In this document: positions 42,744 through 54,768 of the stretch, piece after piece | How positions within the stretch are numbered: position 1 is the first letter of the stretch | Layout: each line of letters begins with the position of its first letter | Origin: Myxococcus sp. RHSTA-1-4 | GTDB taxonomy: Bacteria > Myxococcota > Myxococcia > Myxococcales > Myxococcaceae | DNA length: 64,000 bases | Direction of reading: 5' to 3' | Assembly: GCF_020037125.1 (NCBI RefSeq) | Contig: NZ_JAIQDG010000017.1 | Span: forward strand, 62,001 to 126,000 | Program-made: the position numbers and the translations under genes | The notes under the pieces: model-generated | Databases searched by the model: none | Told to the model about the DNA's origin: nothing | Seen by the model: only the letters and a program-made list of their open reading frames with translations

Positions 42744-43662
42744 TCACGGGAAGGTCACGCCGCTCAGCGTCACCGGCCGCGTCCCGCCCTTCGCCCACAG
42801 CTTGAGGACGAAGGGCCCCCGGATGCTCGCGTCCGGGGCTTCGGCCTCCACGACCACCTTCCTGCTCTCCCCTCCGGGGATGGGCGCCTTCTGCCACACG
42901 ACGAGCACCTTCAGCTCCAGGTCCCGCCTGCCCGCGAGCACCAGGCTCGCCCACTCCGCCGTCCACTCCTCCCCGCCCGCCGGGTTCTCCAGAGCCAGCC
43001 TGACGCCCACGCGGTCCTTGGTGCGGTAGGCATGGACGCGCTGCAATCTGAGCGCACTCGACGGCGCCCGAAGGATGCGATCGAGGATGTCCTCGGCGTC
43101 GACGCCCATGTCCCCCGTGACGTCCGCGGCGAGGAGTCCCGCCAACCCACCCGGGCCGGTGCTCTCCGCGCGCAGCCGCGAGTTGTCCTCCTGACACCGG
43201 CGGAGCTGCGCGTCCTTCACCTGGAGCTCCTGCCGGAAGGACTCCGCCGGGCGCGGTTGGCGGTGCACGCTCACCAGGGGCTCGGCCTGGGCGGCATGGA
43301 CCACGAACTGGAGGGAGGCACTCGCCGGGGCGGAGGTGTTCTCGAAGCGCACCGTCAGCCGGAACCGCTCTCCCGGCACCATCTGCTCCGAGGGCACCAG
43401 CTTGAGGGTGCTCCGGGCGGGGTCCACGAGGGCGAAGCGCTCCTTCCCTTCCAGGGCCACCGAGCCGGGCGCGAGCGCCGTTGAAGTCGAGGAGGGTGGA
43501 CTGTCCGGGGCTGATGCAGACCTGGATGGGGGGCTCCAGGGGAGTCGCGGGCTGCTCGATGTGGCGGATGCCCGTCTGGCAGGAGGCGAGCGTCGTCCCA
43601 GTGGAGGGAGGGCCCGCCAGCAGGAGGGGCACCAGGAGAACGGTGGGCAGGGCGGCGGGCAT
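42744..43662 (-). pseudogene. DUF2381-type protein gene with a frameshift
   Basis: The start at 43662 gives a signal peptide (LPTVLLVPLLLAG) and the DUF2381 N-terminus up to LLDF. Near 43476-43482 the frame shifts: the rest (PGSVALEGKERFALVD to VTLSGVTFP) is in a different frame ending at 42744. Removing one base restores a normal protein of about 305 residues. It may be a pseudogene, a sequencing error or programmed shifting. DUF2381 proteins are Myxococcus-specific exported proteins of unknown function. It follows the truncated kinase gene on the same strand. Confidence 0.75.
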
Positions 43663-43757
43663 GGGGCGAAACCTCCTGGGTCGCGGAGGGCATCGCGACG
43701 TAGCACATGGCCTCTACCATGGGCCGCCACGCGCGGGCGGGCACTGGCCGGGCCGCG

Positions 43758-45360
43758 CTATTTGAAGCCGTCCACCACCCGCACATCCGCGGTGGACAAA
43801 ATCCGGACGGTATTGGGAGCGAGGCCGGAGTCGGGCTTCACCTTGACGTTGAACAGCTCCATGCAGACGGGGATGGGGCGGCTCTGGCCCTTGACCTGGG
43901 CCTGGGTGAACCGGCCGTACACGCGGTCCCCCAGGATGATGCGCCCCGAGAGCACCGTCGACGAGGGCAACTCGCCGAAGTAGTCGATGAAGCGGACCGA
44001 GCTCCAGCCCTCGTGCAGGGTGATGTAGCTGACGTCCGCGGCTTCCAGGTGGAAGGTCACTCCATGTTCCTTCCCAACGTAGATGCCAACAGACTCCATG
44101 GCCTCGATGGCGCCGGGGGGGCAGGGCTCCGCGGACGGCGGCGGACGGGGCGGCGCGCCGACGCAGCCGGACAGGGCGGCGCAGGCCGTCGCCACGCTCA
44201 CCGCCCTCTTCACGGTGCTCAGCCCGGTGGCGGGAGTGCTGGGTAGTTCGGAGGCGGAGGTCTTCACGGCAGCCGGTTCCTCGGGAGTCACCGCGCGCGA
44301 GGCGGTGGCCGCGGGAGTGGAGGCCGGCCCGGGCCGGACCGCGGCCCCGTCAGCTTCCGGCGGCATCCATGGGGGCGCCACTTTCCTGTCCTCCCAGCCG
44401 CCTGCCCACGGCGCGGGGAAGACGCGCGAGGTCTCGCCGTCGCGCACCGTGCCGTGGGAGTCCGGCGCGGCCCGGAGCCCGGCCCCGCGCGAGCCGCCTC
44501 CCGCCGCGTGAAGCCACGCCACGGCCAGCACCAGTGCCTGGAGAAGGGCCCGCGTCAGGGCGCCCCGCCGCCAGCGGACCGGGACGCGGACGTCCGTGCC
44601 GGGTGACGTGGTGCCGCCAGGAGCCGCCTCCGCGGACACAGGGTCCACGGAGGCTGGAGCGGCCACGGGCGGCGGGAGCCCGGGAGACGCCGTCTCGGGA
44701 GTCGGCCGCGGGCGTGGCGGCGCCGCCGGGACAGCAGGCGCGAAGTGCGCGGGCGCCGTCGCCTCGCCGGGCGGTGGCGGCGGTGCCGCCTCCGGTACGG
44801 ACAACGCGGCGCCGGGTGCGCCGTCCCCCCAGTGGCGCGGCGGGCGCCGCCCCCGGCGCGGTGGGACGTCCTCGCGCAGCTCATTGACCCACGCCGCCAG
44901 CTCGTCCGCGTCCGGGCCGGGCCGGGTGGTGGCGTTGTGCACGCCGTGGAACTCACACAGCGGCACGTCCCACTCCGCCCCCTCCCGCGTCAGCAGCGCC
45001 TCCAGCGCCTCGCATGCCGCTTCCGCGTCCGGCCTGTCCGCGGGCTGTTTCTCCAGCAGGCGCAGGCACAGCGCGCCCAGCTCCGGCGGCACTCGCGGGT
45101 TGAGCGCATGGGGCGCCGTGGGAGGCTGGGAGATGACCGCGTCCACGCCGGCCTTGTCCGTCACGTGGAAGGCACGCCTGTCGGTCAGGAGCCAGAAGAG
45201 CACGACGCCCAGCGCGTAGACGTCATCCTTCGGCGTGGAGTCATACGGGGCCTGGGGCTCGCCGGCGTGCTCGCGGTGGTGGCGCCACGCCTCGGGGCTG
45301 AGATAGGCGCGCGTGCCGGGAGGCAATGTCCCGCCGGTGAGGCGCGTGGTGCCTTCGTAG
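43758..45360 (-). pseudogene. Ser/Thr protein kinase, C-terminal part only
   Basis: The frame opens in kinase subdomain VIII (GTLPPGTRAYLSPEAW), followed by DDVYALGVVLFWLLT and the rest of the C-lobe, so the N-lobe, Lys and HRD/DFG are missing. A Pro-rich linker, a transmembrane helix and a C-terminal domain (GIYVGKEHGVTF, GDRVYGRFTQAQVKG, PIPVCMELFNV, VRVVDGFK) follow. That tail also occurs at 62697. At about 45360 the gene is joined to a fragment of an outer-membrane-type gene. It cannot act as a kinase. Confidence 0.75.
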
Positions 45361-45766
45361 CCTTCCGCACCAGGCCGGCGCCCGCCCCTCCGCCCCACAT
45401 TCGCAGCCGTACTGGGGCGCCCAGGTTGAGACCAAACGTTTCTCCGCCGTCGACCACGGCCATGGGCTCCAAAAGCAAAAAGCCTTCGTCCTCACCGGCG
45501 ACAGGTCGTGGCAACAACGCCAGCGTCGTGGCCTCCAGTCGCAGCAGCCAGGCCCACCGTCGTTGCAACGGCGCGGGCGGAAACGACTCGGCCTCCTCTG
45601 CTTCGTTTTCGTCGGCGGGCTCGGGCGGCGTACCCAGGAGCGGCTCGATGATGGGGGGGGCCTCCCCGTCTGTCGCCAGTGGGGGCTCCTGCTCCCGCGC
45701 CCAGCCCGTTACCGGCAAGGACAGCGGCAATAGCAACACAACTGCCCAGCCCCGACGTGCGGTCAT
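45360..45766 (-). pseudogene. N-terminal fragment of an exported (outer-membrane-like) protein
   Basis: From the ATG at 45766 (AGGAGG upstream) a signal peptide (AVVLLLPLSLPVTGWA) and about 115 residues follow, ending LNLGAPVRLRMWGGG...GLVRK. This resembles the N-terminus of a myxobacterial exported family that normally continues for several hundred residues. After about 45362 the sequence becomes kinase in another frame. A deletion joining two genes explains the structure. Confidence 0.65.
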
Positions 45767-46081
45767 GTAGGCCTCCTGCGAGTGCCCCGGCGAGGGCGAC
45801 AGGACATAGGTTCCCCTTCTGGTCCGACAGCACTTGTTCCGGAGAAGGTGAACGGGCGCGGCAGGTCTGCGCGAGTTGGCGCTGGAGCGCGGGCGCATGC
45901 TTCCCGTGGCCCGGGTCATCCCGCTGTTCGTGTCGCGCATCACGCGAAGCGGCTTACTGGCGCTTCAAAATCACACCGTCGACGCTGATGGCGTAGGCCG
46001 CGCTGAAGTGCCTACGCGAAACAGCACGGGCGGCCCGGATTCACCGGACCGCCCGCGTGGAACTTCCTTCACGTCACGAGG
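45767..46081. other. Gene-free stretch with the protease terminator
   Basis: About 315 bases. Apart from the hairpin at 46027-46055 and the upstream region of the fragment at 45766, nothing is recognised. Confidence 0.5.
46027..46055 (-). terminator. Terminator hairpin of the trypsin-like protease gene
   Basis: Arms CGGGCGG (46027-46033) and CCGCCCG (46049-46055), with inner CCGG/CCGG (46035-46038, 46044-46047) and loop ATTCA. It lies 27 bases beyond the stop of the minus-strand protease gene. Confidence 0.7.
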
Positions 46082-47743
<1,662 letters not shown>

Positions 47744-47859
47744 GAAGCGACCACTCCTGAGGGGGAGGTGAATGCCCGCTTGGGGGGCAGGCCGCCGCAC
47801 TATAAGTGAAAAACCTGGGTTCCGTAAGGGTCCCAGTAATTCCAGGAATGCGGGGACCT

Positions 47860-48237
47860 TCAGTCCGCGTCGGGGTCTCTCAGCCACCCCAGCGCCTCGC
47901 CGCGCGTCTCGAAGGTGCGCGTGGGGATGGTCAGCATGGCCCGCTTCGTCATGCGCCACGCCTGGAGGCCGGAGGGCGGGTCGATGACCACGCGCGCCGA
48001 GCGCTTCATGCCGTGGAGCTGCGCGAAGGCGTTGAGGCTGGCCATGGCGCTGACCACGTCGCCGGACATCACCCGGAGCTGCGACTGGTCCACCAGCGCG
48101 GACCACTCGCCCGCCATGCCGGTGATGGCCTTCTTCACCTCGGCCAGGTACTCGGACAGGTCCTCCGCGGTGACTTGCGGGGGGTAGATGACCTCGAGGA
48201 TGCGGTCCTGCTCGTGGACGTTGATCTGGAAAGGCAT
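47860..48237 (-). CDS. STAS/SpoIIAA-like protein
   Basis: 125 residues, cytosolic. The pattern (RILEVIYPPQVTAEDLSEYLAEVKKAI, WSALVDQSQL, KRSARVVID, TFETRGEALGWL) fits the SpoIIAA-like family related to STAS domains, used in signalling partners and ligand binding. No phosphorylated Ser motif of a true anti-anti-sigma factor is evident. It stands alone upstream of the protease gene on the same strand, with 116 bases between. Confidence 0.7.
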   Translation of the reverse strand: MPFQINVHEQDRILEVIYPPQVTAEDLSEYLAEVKKAITGMAGEWSALVDQSQLRVMSGDVVSAMASLNAFAQLHGMKRSARVVIDPPSGLQAWRMTKRAMLTIPTRTFETRGEALGWLRDPDAD

Positions 48238-48448
48238 GAGGTGGCGGCTCCGTACGGGCGCGCCATCCTAGCCGCAGCCACGGACATTCCAATACTCGAC
48301 GGATCAAACCCGCCCTGACGGGTGGTCGCCTGCCCTGTCCGGGAGTACGGGGAATGTCAGACCCGGGTGCTACCTACGTCGTTGCCGTCGCACCGGTACC
48401 GCCGCGCCGATGGGGCGTGGCGGCGGTCGCGGCTGGCAAGGGGGTCTC

Positions 48449-48835
48449 ATGAACACGAAGCTTTACGTCCTGGGGGCCGTGCTGGGCACGGCGCCGGGCC
48501 TGCCGCCGGAGATGTCGACGACGTCGGTGGCGCCGCCGCAGGAGTCGCGCCAGGAGTCGCGCGGGGCTTCGCGCAAGGGCCGGGGCCGCGCGACGAGCGC
48601 GACGCCCGCGGGCAACCACGCCGTGGCGGTCCCTCCGCCCGACGTGTCCGAGTCGAAGGAGTCGCCGCGCGACGCGGGCGGCGACGGCCACACGCGAGGC
48701 GGGAGCGGGGCGGACGCGCCTCGTCACCCGTGCGAGCTCATCACCATCATGAAGGTGCCCTGCGACGAGTCGAAGGACACCTGCGAGTACACGTACTGGA
48801 AGTGCCCGGAGGTCGTGAATCCGCTCCGGGCGTGA
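48449..48835 (+). CDS. Small protein of unknown function, possibly exported
   Basis: 128 residues from the ATG at 48449. A short hydrophobic start (LYVLGAVLGTAPG) is weak as a signal peptide. A low-complexity middle (Ser, Arg, Pro) leads to a C-terminal segment with four Cys (CELITIMKVPCDESKDTCEYTYWKCPE), the most gene-like part. Similar C-terminal Cys pairs occur in small myxobacterial secreted proteins. The reading is moderately convincing. Confidence 0.5.
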   Translation: MNTKLYVLGAVLGTAPGLPPEMSTTSVAPPQESRQESRGASRKGRGRATSATPAGNHAVAVPPPDVSESKESPRDAGGDGHTRGGSGADAPRHPCELITIMKVPCDESKDTCEYTYWKCPEVVNPLRA

Positions 48836-48849
48836 GTGACACCTGGGGG

Positions 48850-48873
48850 CGCGGGCGGCCGGTTCCGCCCGCG
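48850..48873. terminator. Terminator hairpin between convergent genes
   Basis: Arms CGCGGGCGG (48850-48858) and CCGCCCGCG (48865-48873) with a six-base loop, between the small gene ending at 48835 and the S9 peptidase ending at 48885. Confidence 0.65.
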
Positions 48874-48884
48874 GCCCCGGGGCC

Positions 48885-50834
<1,950 letters not shown>

Positions 50835-50890
50835 GGGACCTCCAGACTGCGTGCGGGGAATGCGGACCCGGGGGCCCGCGGGGTTGAGGC

Positions 50891-52846
50891 TCAGTTCGTC
50901 GGGTCGGCTGCCTTGGGAGCGTTCTTGAGGTACTGGTCCAGGAACTCGCGGATGCGCACGGACGTGTCCGCCTCGCTCTTCTTGCTGCTGAAGCCATGGC
51001 CCTCGTCGGGGAGGACCATGTAGTCGACCGGGACCTTGTTACGCCGCACGGCCTCGACGATTGCGTCCGACTGCGACTTCTTCACGCGCGGGTCGTTGGC
51101 GCCCTGGATGACGAGCAGCGGCTTGCGAATCTTGTCGGCGTGGAAGAGGGGCGAGGTGGCGCGGAGCATCTCCTCCTGCGTCTCCGGGTTGCCCACTTCC
51201 TGGTAGAGCGCGTCGCGGAAGGCGACGGGCGGCAGGTCCTTCAGGGCGCTCAGCCAGTCGGAGATGCCGAAGACGTCCACGCCCACGTCGAAGGCGTCCG
51301 GGTGGAAGGCCAGGGCGGCCAGCGTCATGTAGCCGCCGTAGCTGGCGCCGAAGATGCCGATGCGCGAGCCGTCCACGTACGGAAGGCTGGTGAGGTACTT
51401 CCTCGCCTCCACGAGGTCCCGCAGCGGCTCGCGGCCGTGCTTCTGGTCATCCGCCGTGAAGAACGACTTGCCGTAGCCGGTGCTGCCCCGGTTGTTGACG
51501 CTGAGCACCACGTAGCCGTGGTTGACCAGGTACTGGATGAACCCGAGGTAGCCCCGGTACGTGCCGTCTCCCGGCCCACCGGGGGCCCAGACGAGCGCGG
51601 GCTGCTTGTTCTCCGGCGTGGCCTGGTGCGGCTTGTAGAGGACGCCGTGAATCGTCAGCCCGTCGAAGGACTTGAAGCGCACCACCTCCGAGTCCACCAG
51701 GTCCTTCGGGTCGATTTCGGGGGTGAGCGTGTCCGTCAGCCGCGTGGCCTTCCTCGTGGCGAAGTCATAGACATGGAGGTTCGGCGGCGAGCGGTCCCCG
51801 TTCACGTAGAAGGCCATCCGCTTCTCGCTGCGGGCCATCACCACGTCGGTGATGGCACCCCCGGGGAACTGGGGCAGGGCCACCGGCTTGCCGGCCTTCA
51901 CGTCATGGACGCGGATGGCGATGCGGCCATGCTCGTTGATGCCCGTGACGCGCCAGGCGCCGTTCCGGGAAAAGGCCGTGTACGCCACGTCCCAGTCCGC
52001 CTTCTCCACCTCCTCCATCTTCCCGGTGGCCAGCACGTAGCGCACCACGCGGGTGAACTCGGTGTCCTCGTTGGTGAGGAGGTACAGCGCGGTGGAGGCC
52101 GGGTCGAAGGTGGCGGACCGCCAGGAGGCGGTGCCCTGGTGCGGGGTGAGGTGCTTCAGTTCCTTCGTGGCGACGTTGTAGAGGTGGACGTCGCTGTCGG
52201 CCAGGGTGCGGCGCGTGTCCACGGAGAGCCACTTCTCGTCGGCTGACACGGCGCCCAGGTCATAGCCGCCGTCGTTCTGGAAGAACAGGGTCCGCGCGTA
52301 CGTCTTCGCGTCGTACCGGTACACGTCCATGAAGCGCGGCTCTCGCTCGTTGCTGAGGACGTAGAAGGCGGAGCCATCATGGCTCCAGCCATGGAAGGTG
52401 GCGCGGTGCTTGTCGCCCGGGGTGAGGTCCTGCTCCTTCCCATCCGGGGTGCGCACGTAGACATGGGTGAGCTCGTTGCCGCCCTGGTCCCTCGAGAAGA
52501 GGACGCGCTCGTCCTTCGGGAAGTAGCTCACCGCGAGGGTGGCGTCCGTGGTGGAGCGGGTGAGCTGCGTGGGCTTGCCGCCGGCCACGGGCACGGAGAA
52601 GACGTTGAAGATGCCCGTCTCGTTGGAGGTGTAGAGCAGCCGCTTCTCGTCCGGAGAGAAGGACGCGCCGAACACGTCCGTCGTCTTCATGAACGGGTCG
52701 ATGGTGTACTGCTTCGACGGCCGCGCGGTGGCGTGGGCTGCCTTCCCTGGCTTGTCGGGCCGCGGCTTGTCCGGAGCGGACAGCGCGAGGGTGGGGACGA
52801 GAGCCATGGCGGCGAGCGCTCGGGACAGGGGGAGCCAGGACGGCAT
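50891..52846 (-). CDS. Secreted S9-family peptidase, copy 2
   Basis: 651 residues from the ATG at 52846, chosen by alignment with the start of the neighbouring paralogue. It shares long identical stretches with copy 1 through the propeller and hydrolase domains. The nucleophile is in GASYGGYM, the acid in NDPRV and the His in DEGHGF. A Lys/Pro-rich segment follows the signal peptide. The two genes form a tandem duplication, likely one transcript, with substrate preferences perhaps diverged at the few variable sites (for example INNRGS against VNNRGS). Confidence 0.92.
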   Translation of the reverse strand: MPSWLPLSRALAAMALVPTLALSAPDKPRPDKPGKAAHATARPSKQYTIDPFMKTTDVFGASFSPDEKRLLYTSNETGIFNVFSVPVAGGKPTQLTRSTTDATLAVSYFPKDERVLFSRDQGGNELTHVYVRTPDGKEQDLTPGDKHRATFHGWSHDGSAFYVLSNEREPRFMDVYRYDAKTYARTLFFQNDGGYDLGAVSADEKWLSVDTRRTLADSDVHLYNVATKELKHLTPHQGTASWRSATFDPASTALYLLTNEDTEFTRVVRYVLATGKMEEVEKADWDVAYTAFSRNGAWRVTGINEHGRIAIRVHDVKAGKPVALPQFPGGAITDVVMARSEKRMAFYVNGDRSPPNLHVYDFATRKATRLTDTLTPEIDPKDLVDSEVVRFKSFDGLTIHGVLYKPHQATPENKQPALVWAPGGPGDGTYRGYLGFIQYLVNHGYVVLSVNNRGSTGYGKSFFTADDQKHGREPLRDLVEARKYLTSLPYVDGSRIGIFGASYGGYMTLAALAFHPDAFDVGVDVFGISDWLSALKDLPPVAFRDALYQEVGNPETQEEMLRATSPLFHADKIRKPLLVIQGANDPRVKKSQSDAIVEAVRRNKVPVDYMVLPDEGHGFSSKKSEADTSVRIREFLDQYLKNAPKAADPTN

Positions 52847-53063
52847 CGGACCTCCGGACCGCGTGTGGAGAAGTGCGGGGAATCTGGCGCAATGACCCGC
52901 CCAAGGCGAGATTCCAACACTCCCGTCATTTCGAAAGCCCTCAGGGGGAAAACGTTTCCACCTGGTGGTGAAAGCCCCTTGCAACCGTGCGAAAGCACTG
53001 GGCCACGGGGTGGCACGCGGTCCGCATTCCCCACGACGCACGGACTGGTCGCGGGGGTGGCGC

Positions 53064-53585
53064 GTGCGGCGGGTGAGGTTGGGTGAGCTGCTGGTCCGCC
53101 AGGGATTGTTGACGGAGGCCCAGGTGGCCACGGCGCTCGCGTACCAGTCGCGGTGGAACTGCAAGCTGGGCGAGGCGCTGGTCCAGCTGCGGCTGCTCGA
53201 GCCGGGGCAGGTGCAGCGAGCGCTGTCGAGCCAGCTCCGGGTGCCCTTCGTCCGGGGCGAGGAGATGGCGAAGGTGCCGGCCGCGATGGTGAAGAGCGTG
53301 GCCCCCGAGGTGCTGGCCCGCCTGAGGGTGTGTCCGCTGCGTGTCGAGTGGCATGGCGCCCGGGGGATGCTCTACGTGGCCACCCACCAGCCGGAGAACC
53401 TGCCCCTGTTGGATGAGCTGGCGTTCATCACCCACCTCACCGTGCGCCCGGTCCTCGCACTGCTGGAGGACATCGAACGCACGCTGCGGCGGCACTGCGT
53501 GTCCGGCACGCGGGAGCTGGAGCCCATCGAGCTCCCACCTGACGACGGCATCCGTCTGGAAATCACCCGGGGCGGCGAGGGTTGA
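53064..53585 (+). CDS. Stand-alone GspE/PilB N-terminal (MshEN-like) domain protein
   Basis: 173 residues from a GTG at 53064; the frame extends upstream but loses protein character. RLGELLVRQGLLTEAQVATALAYQSRWNCKLGEALVQLRLLEPGQVQRALSSQLRVPFV is the N-terminal domain of type II secretion or pilus ATPases. No ATPase domain follows. Such isolated domains occur often in myxobacteria and may bind cyclic di-GMP, as MshE does, though the exact ligand residues were not checked. It is divergent from the S9 pair. Confidence 0.75.
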   Translation: MRRVRLGELLVRQGLLTEAQVATALAYQSRWNCKLGEALVQLRLLEPGQVQRALSSQLRVPFVRGEEMAKVPAAMVKSVAPEVLARLRVCPLRVEWHGARGMLYVATHQPENLPLLDELAFITHLTVRPVLALLEDIERTLRRHCVSGTRELEPIELPPDDGIRLEITRGGEG

Positions 53586-53663
53586 GCCACTCCATCGCTT
53601 GCCCGTGAGGGAGCCGCCAGGGCCGCGCCCGTCCGGCCGCATGGGCCACGAGAAGGTTCGAGC

Positions 53664-54737
53664 GTGTTTTCGGGGGAAGTGAAAGCCAGCCCCTTCCGCG
53701 TTGTGTTGGCGATGCAAGAATCCCAGACCCCTCTCACCCGCGGTGCCCCCACCGCCCCTCCAGGCGAGCGCAACCGGCTGGTCATCACCGAGCAGGCTCC
53801 CCCATTCGAGGACGCGTTGGCGGAGGCGCAGAGGTGGCTCGACAACGTCTACGCGCGGATGGTGGAGGGTCCGGACGAGGTGCTGTGGCAGAACATGCAC
53901 TCGCTGCACCTGGGGCTCCTCACGCTGCGGCGGCGGTGGAGCCCGGAGGTGTGGCGGAAGTTCTGCAAGGAGACGGCGAAGAAGCATCCGCTCCGGCCCT
54001 TCCTGCACCAGTGCCCCTTCACGCGCCGGGCCTGGGAGCGCCCGCGCGGGTACGCGGGGGATGCGGTCCTCATCGACTACCTCTATATGGACCGGGCCGC
54101 GGACGAGCTGCACGCGGGGCGTGAAATCTACCGGTACATGCACCAGCAGCCCAGCTCGCTCAGCGTGCGCGAGCGGCGCGAGCTGCTGGCGCGGACCATC
54201 GACGAGACGGCCGAGCGTGTCCCGGAGGGCGCGCGCATCCTCTCCGTGGCGTGTGGCCACCTGCGCGAGGCGGAGACGTCGCGTGCGGTGGCGGAGCAGC
54301 GCGTCGGCGAGCTCATCGCCTTCGACCAGGACCCGCTGAGCCTCGCGGAGATTTCGCACCACAACCCCCACGGCGTGGTGAAGCCCGTCTGCGGCTCGGT
54401 GCGAGCGCTGCTGTCCGGCAAGACGACCTTCCAGGACATGGACTTCGTCTACTCGGCGGGCCTCTACGACTACCTGTCGGACGCGGTGGCCACGCGCCTC
54501 ACCGGGCTCCTGTTCGGCATGCTGCGCTCCGGCGGGAAGATGCTGGTGGCCAACTTCGCCCGGTACCCTCCCGAGACGGGCTACATGGAGGCCTTCATGG
54601 ACTGGTGGCTCATCTACCGCGAGGAGGACGACATGCGCGCCCTGCTGGGCGAGGTGCCCATGGAGCAGCTCGCCGGCATCCGCCTGTACCGGGACACCCA
54701 GGACAACGTCATCTACCTGGAGCTGACGCGCCGCTGA
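53664..54737 (+). CDS. SAM-dependent methyltransferase
   Basis: 357 residues from a GTG at 53664 with GAGAAGG upstream; ATG 53712 is possible. An N-terminal helical part ends in RPRGYAGDAVLIDYLYMD, which I recognise from this methyltransferase group. The Rossmann domain has ARILSVACGHLREAE (motif I), ELIAFDQDPLSL (motif II), DMDFVYSAGLYDYL and SGGKMLVANFA. The substrate is unknown. It converges with the giant kinase gene across a clear hairpin. Confidence 0.82.
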   Translation: MFSGEVKASPFRVVLAMQESQTPLTRGAPTAPPGERNRLVITEQAPPFEDALAEAQRWLDNVYARMVEGPDEVLWQNMHSLHLGLLTLRRRWSPEVWRKFCKETAKKHPLRPFLHQCPFTRRAWERPRGYAGDAVLIDYLYMDRAADELHAGREIYRYMHQQPSSLSVRERRELLARTIDETAERVPEGARILSVACGHLREAETSRAVAEQRVGELIAFDQDPLSLAEISHHNPHGVVKPVCGSVRALLSGKTTFQDMDFVYSAGLYDYLSDAVATRLTGLLFGMLRSGGKMLVANFARYPPETGYMEAFMDWWLIYREEDDMRALLGEVPMEQLAGIRLYRDTQDNVIYLELTRR

Positions 54738-54746
54738 GGCCCGCGA

Positions 54747-54768
54747 GGGCCCGTCAGTGCACGGGCCC
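54747..54768. terminator. Bidirectional terminator
   Basis: Arms GGGCCCGT (54747-54754) and ACGGGCCC (54761-54768) with a six-base loop, between the methyltransferase (ends 54737) and the convergent hybrid kinase (ends 54754). Confidence 0.7.

Noticed and set aside
43758-45398. Functional Ser/Thr protein kinase
   Set aside because: Only the C-lobe is present; Lys, HRD and DFG are missing.
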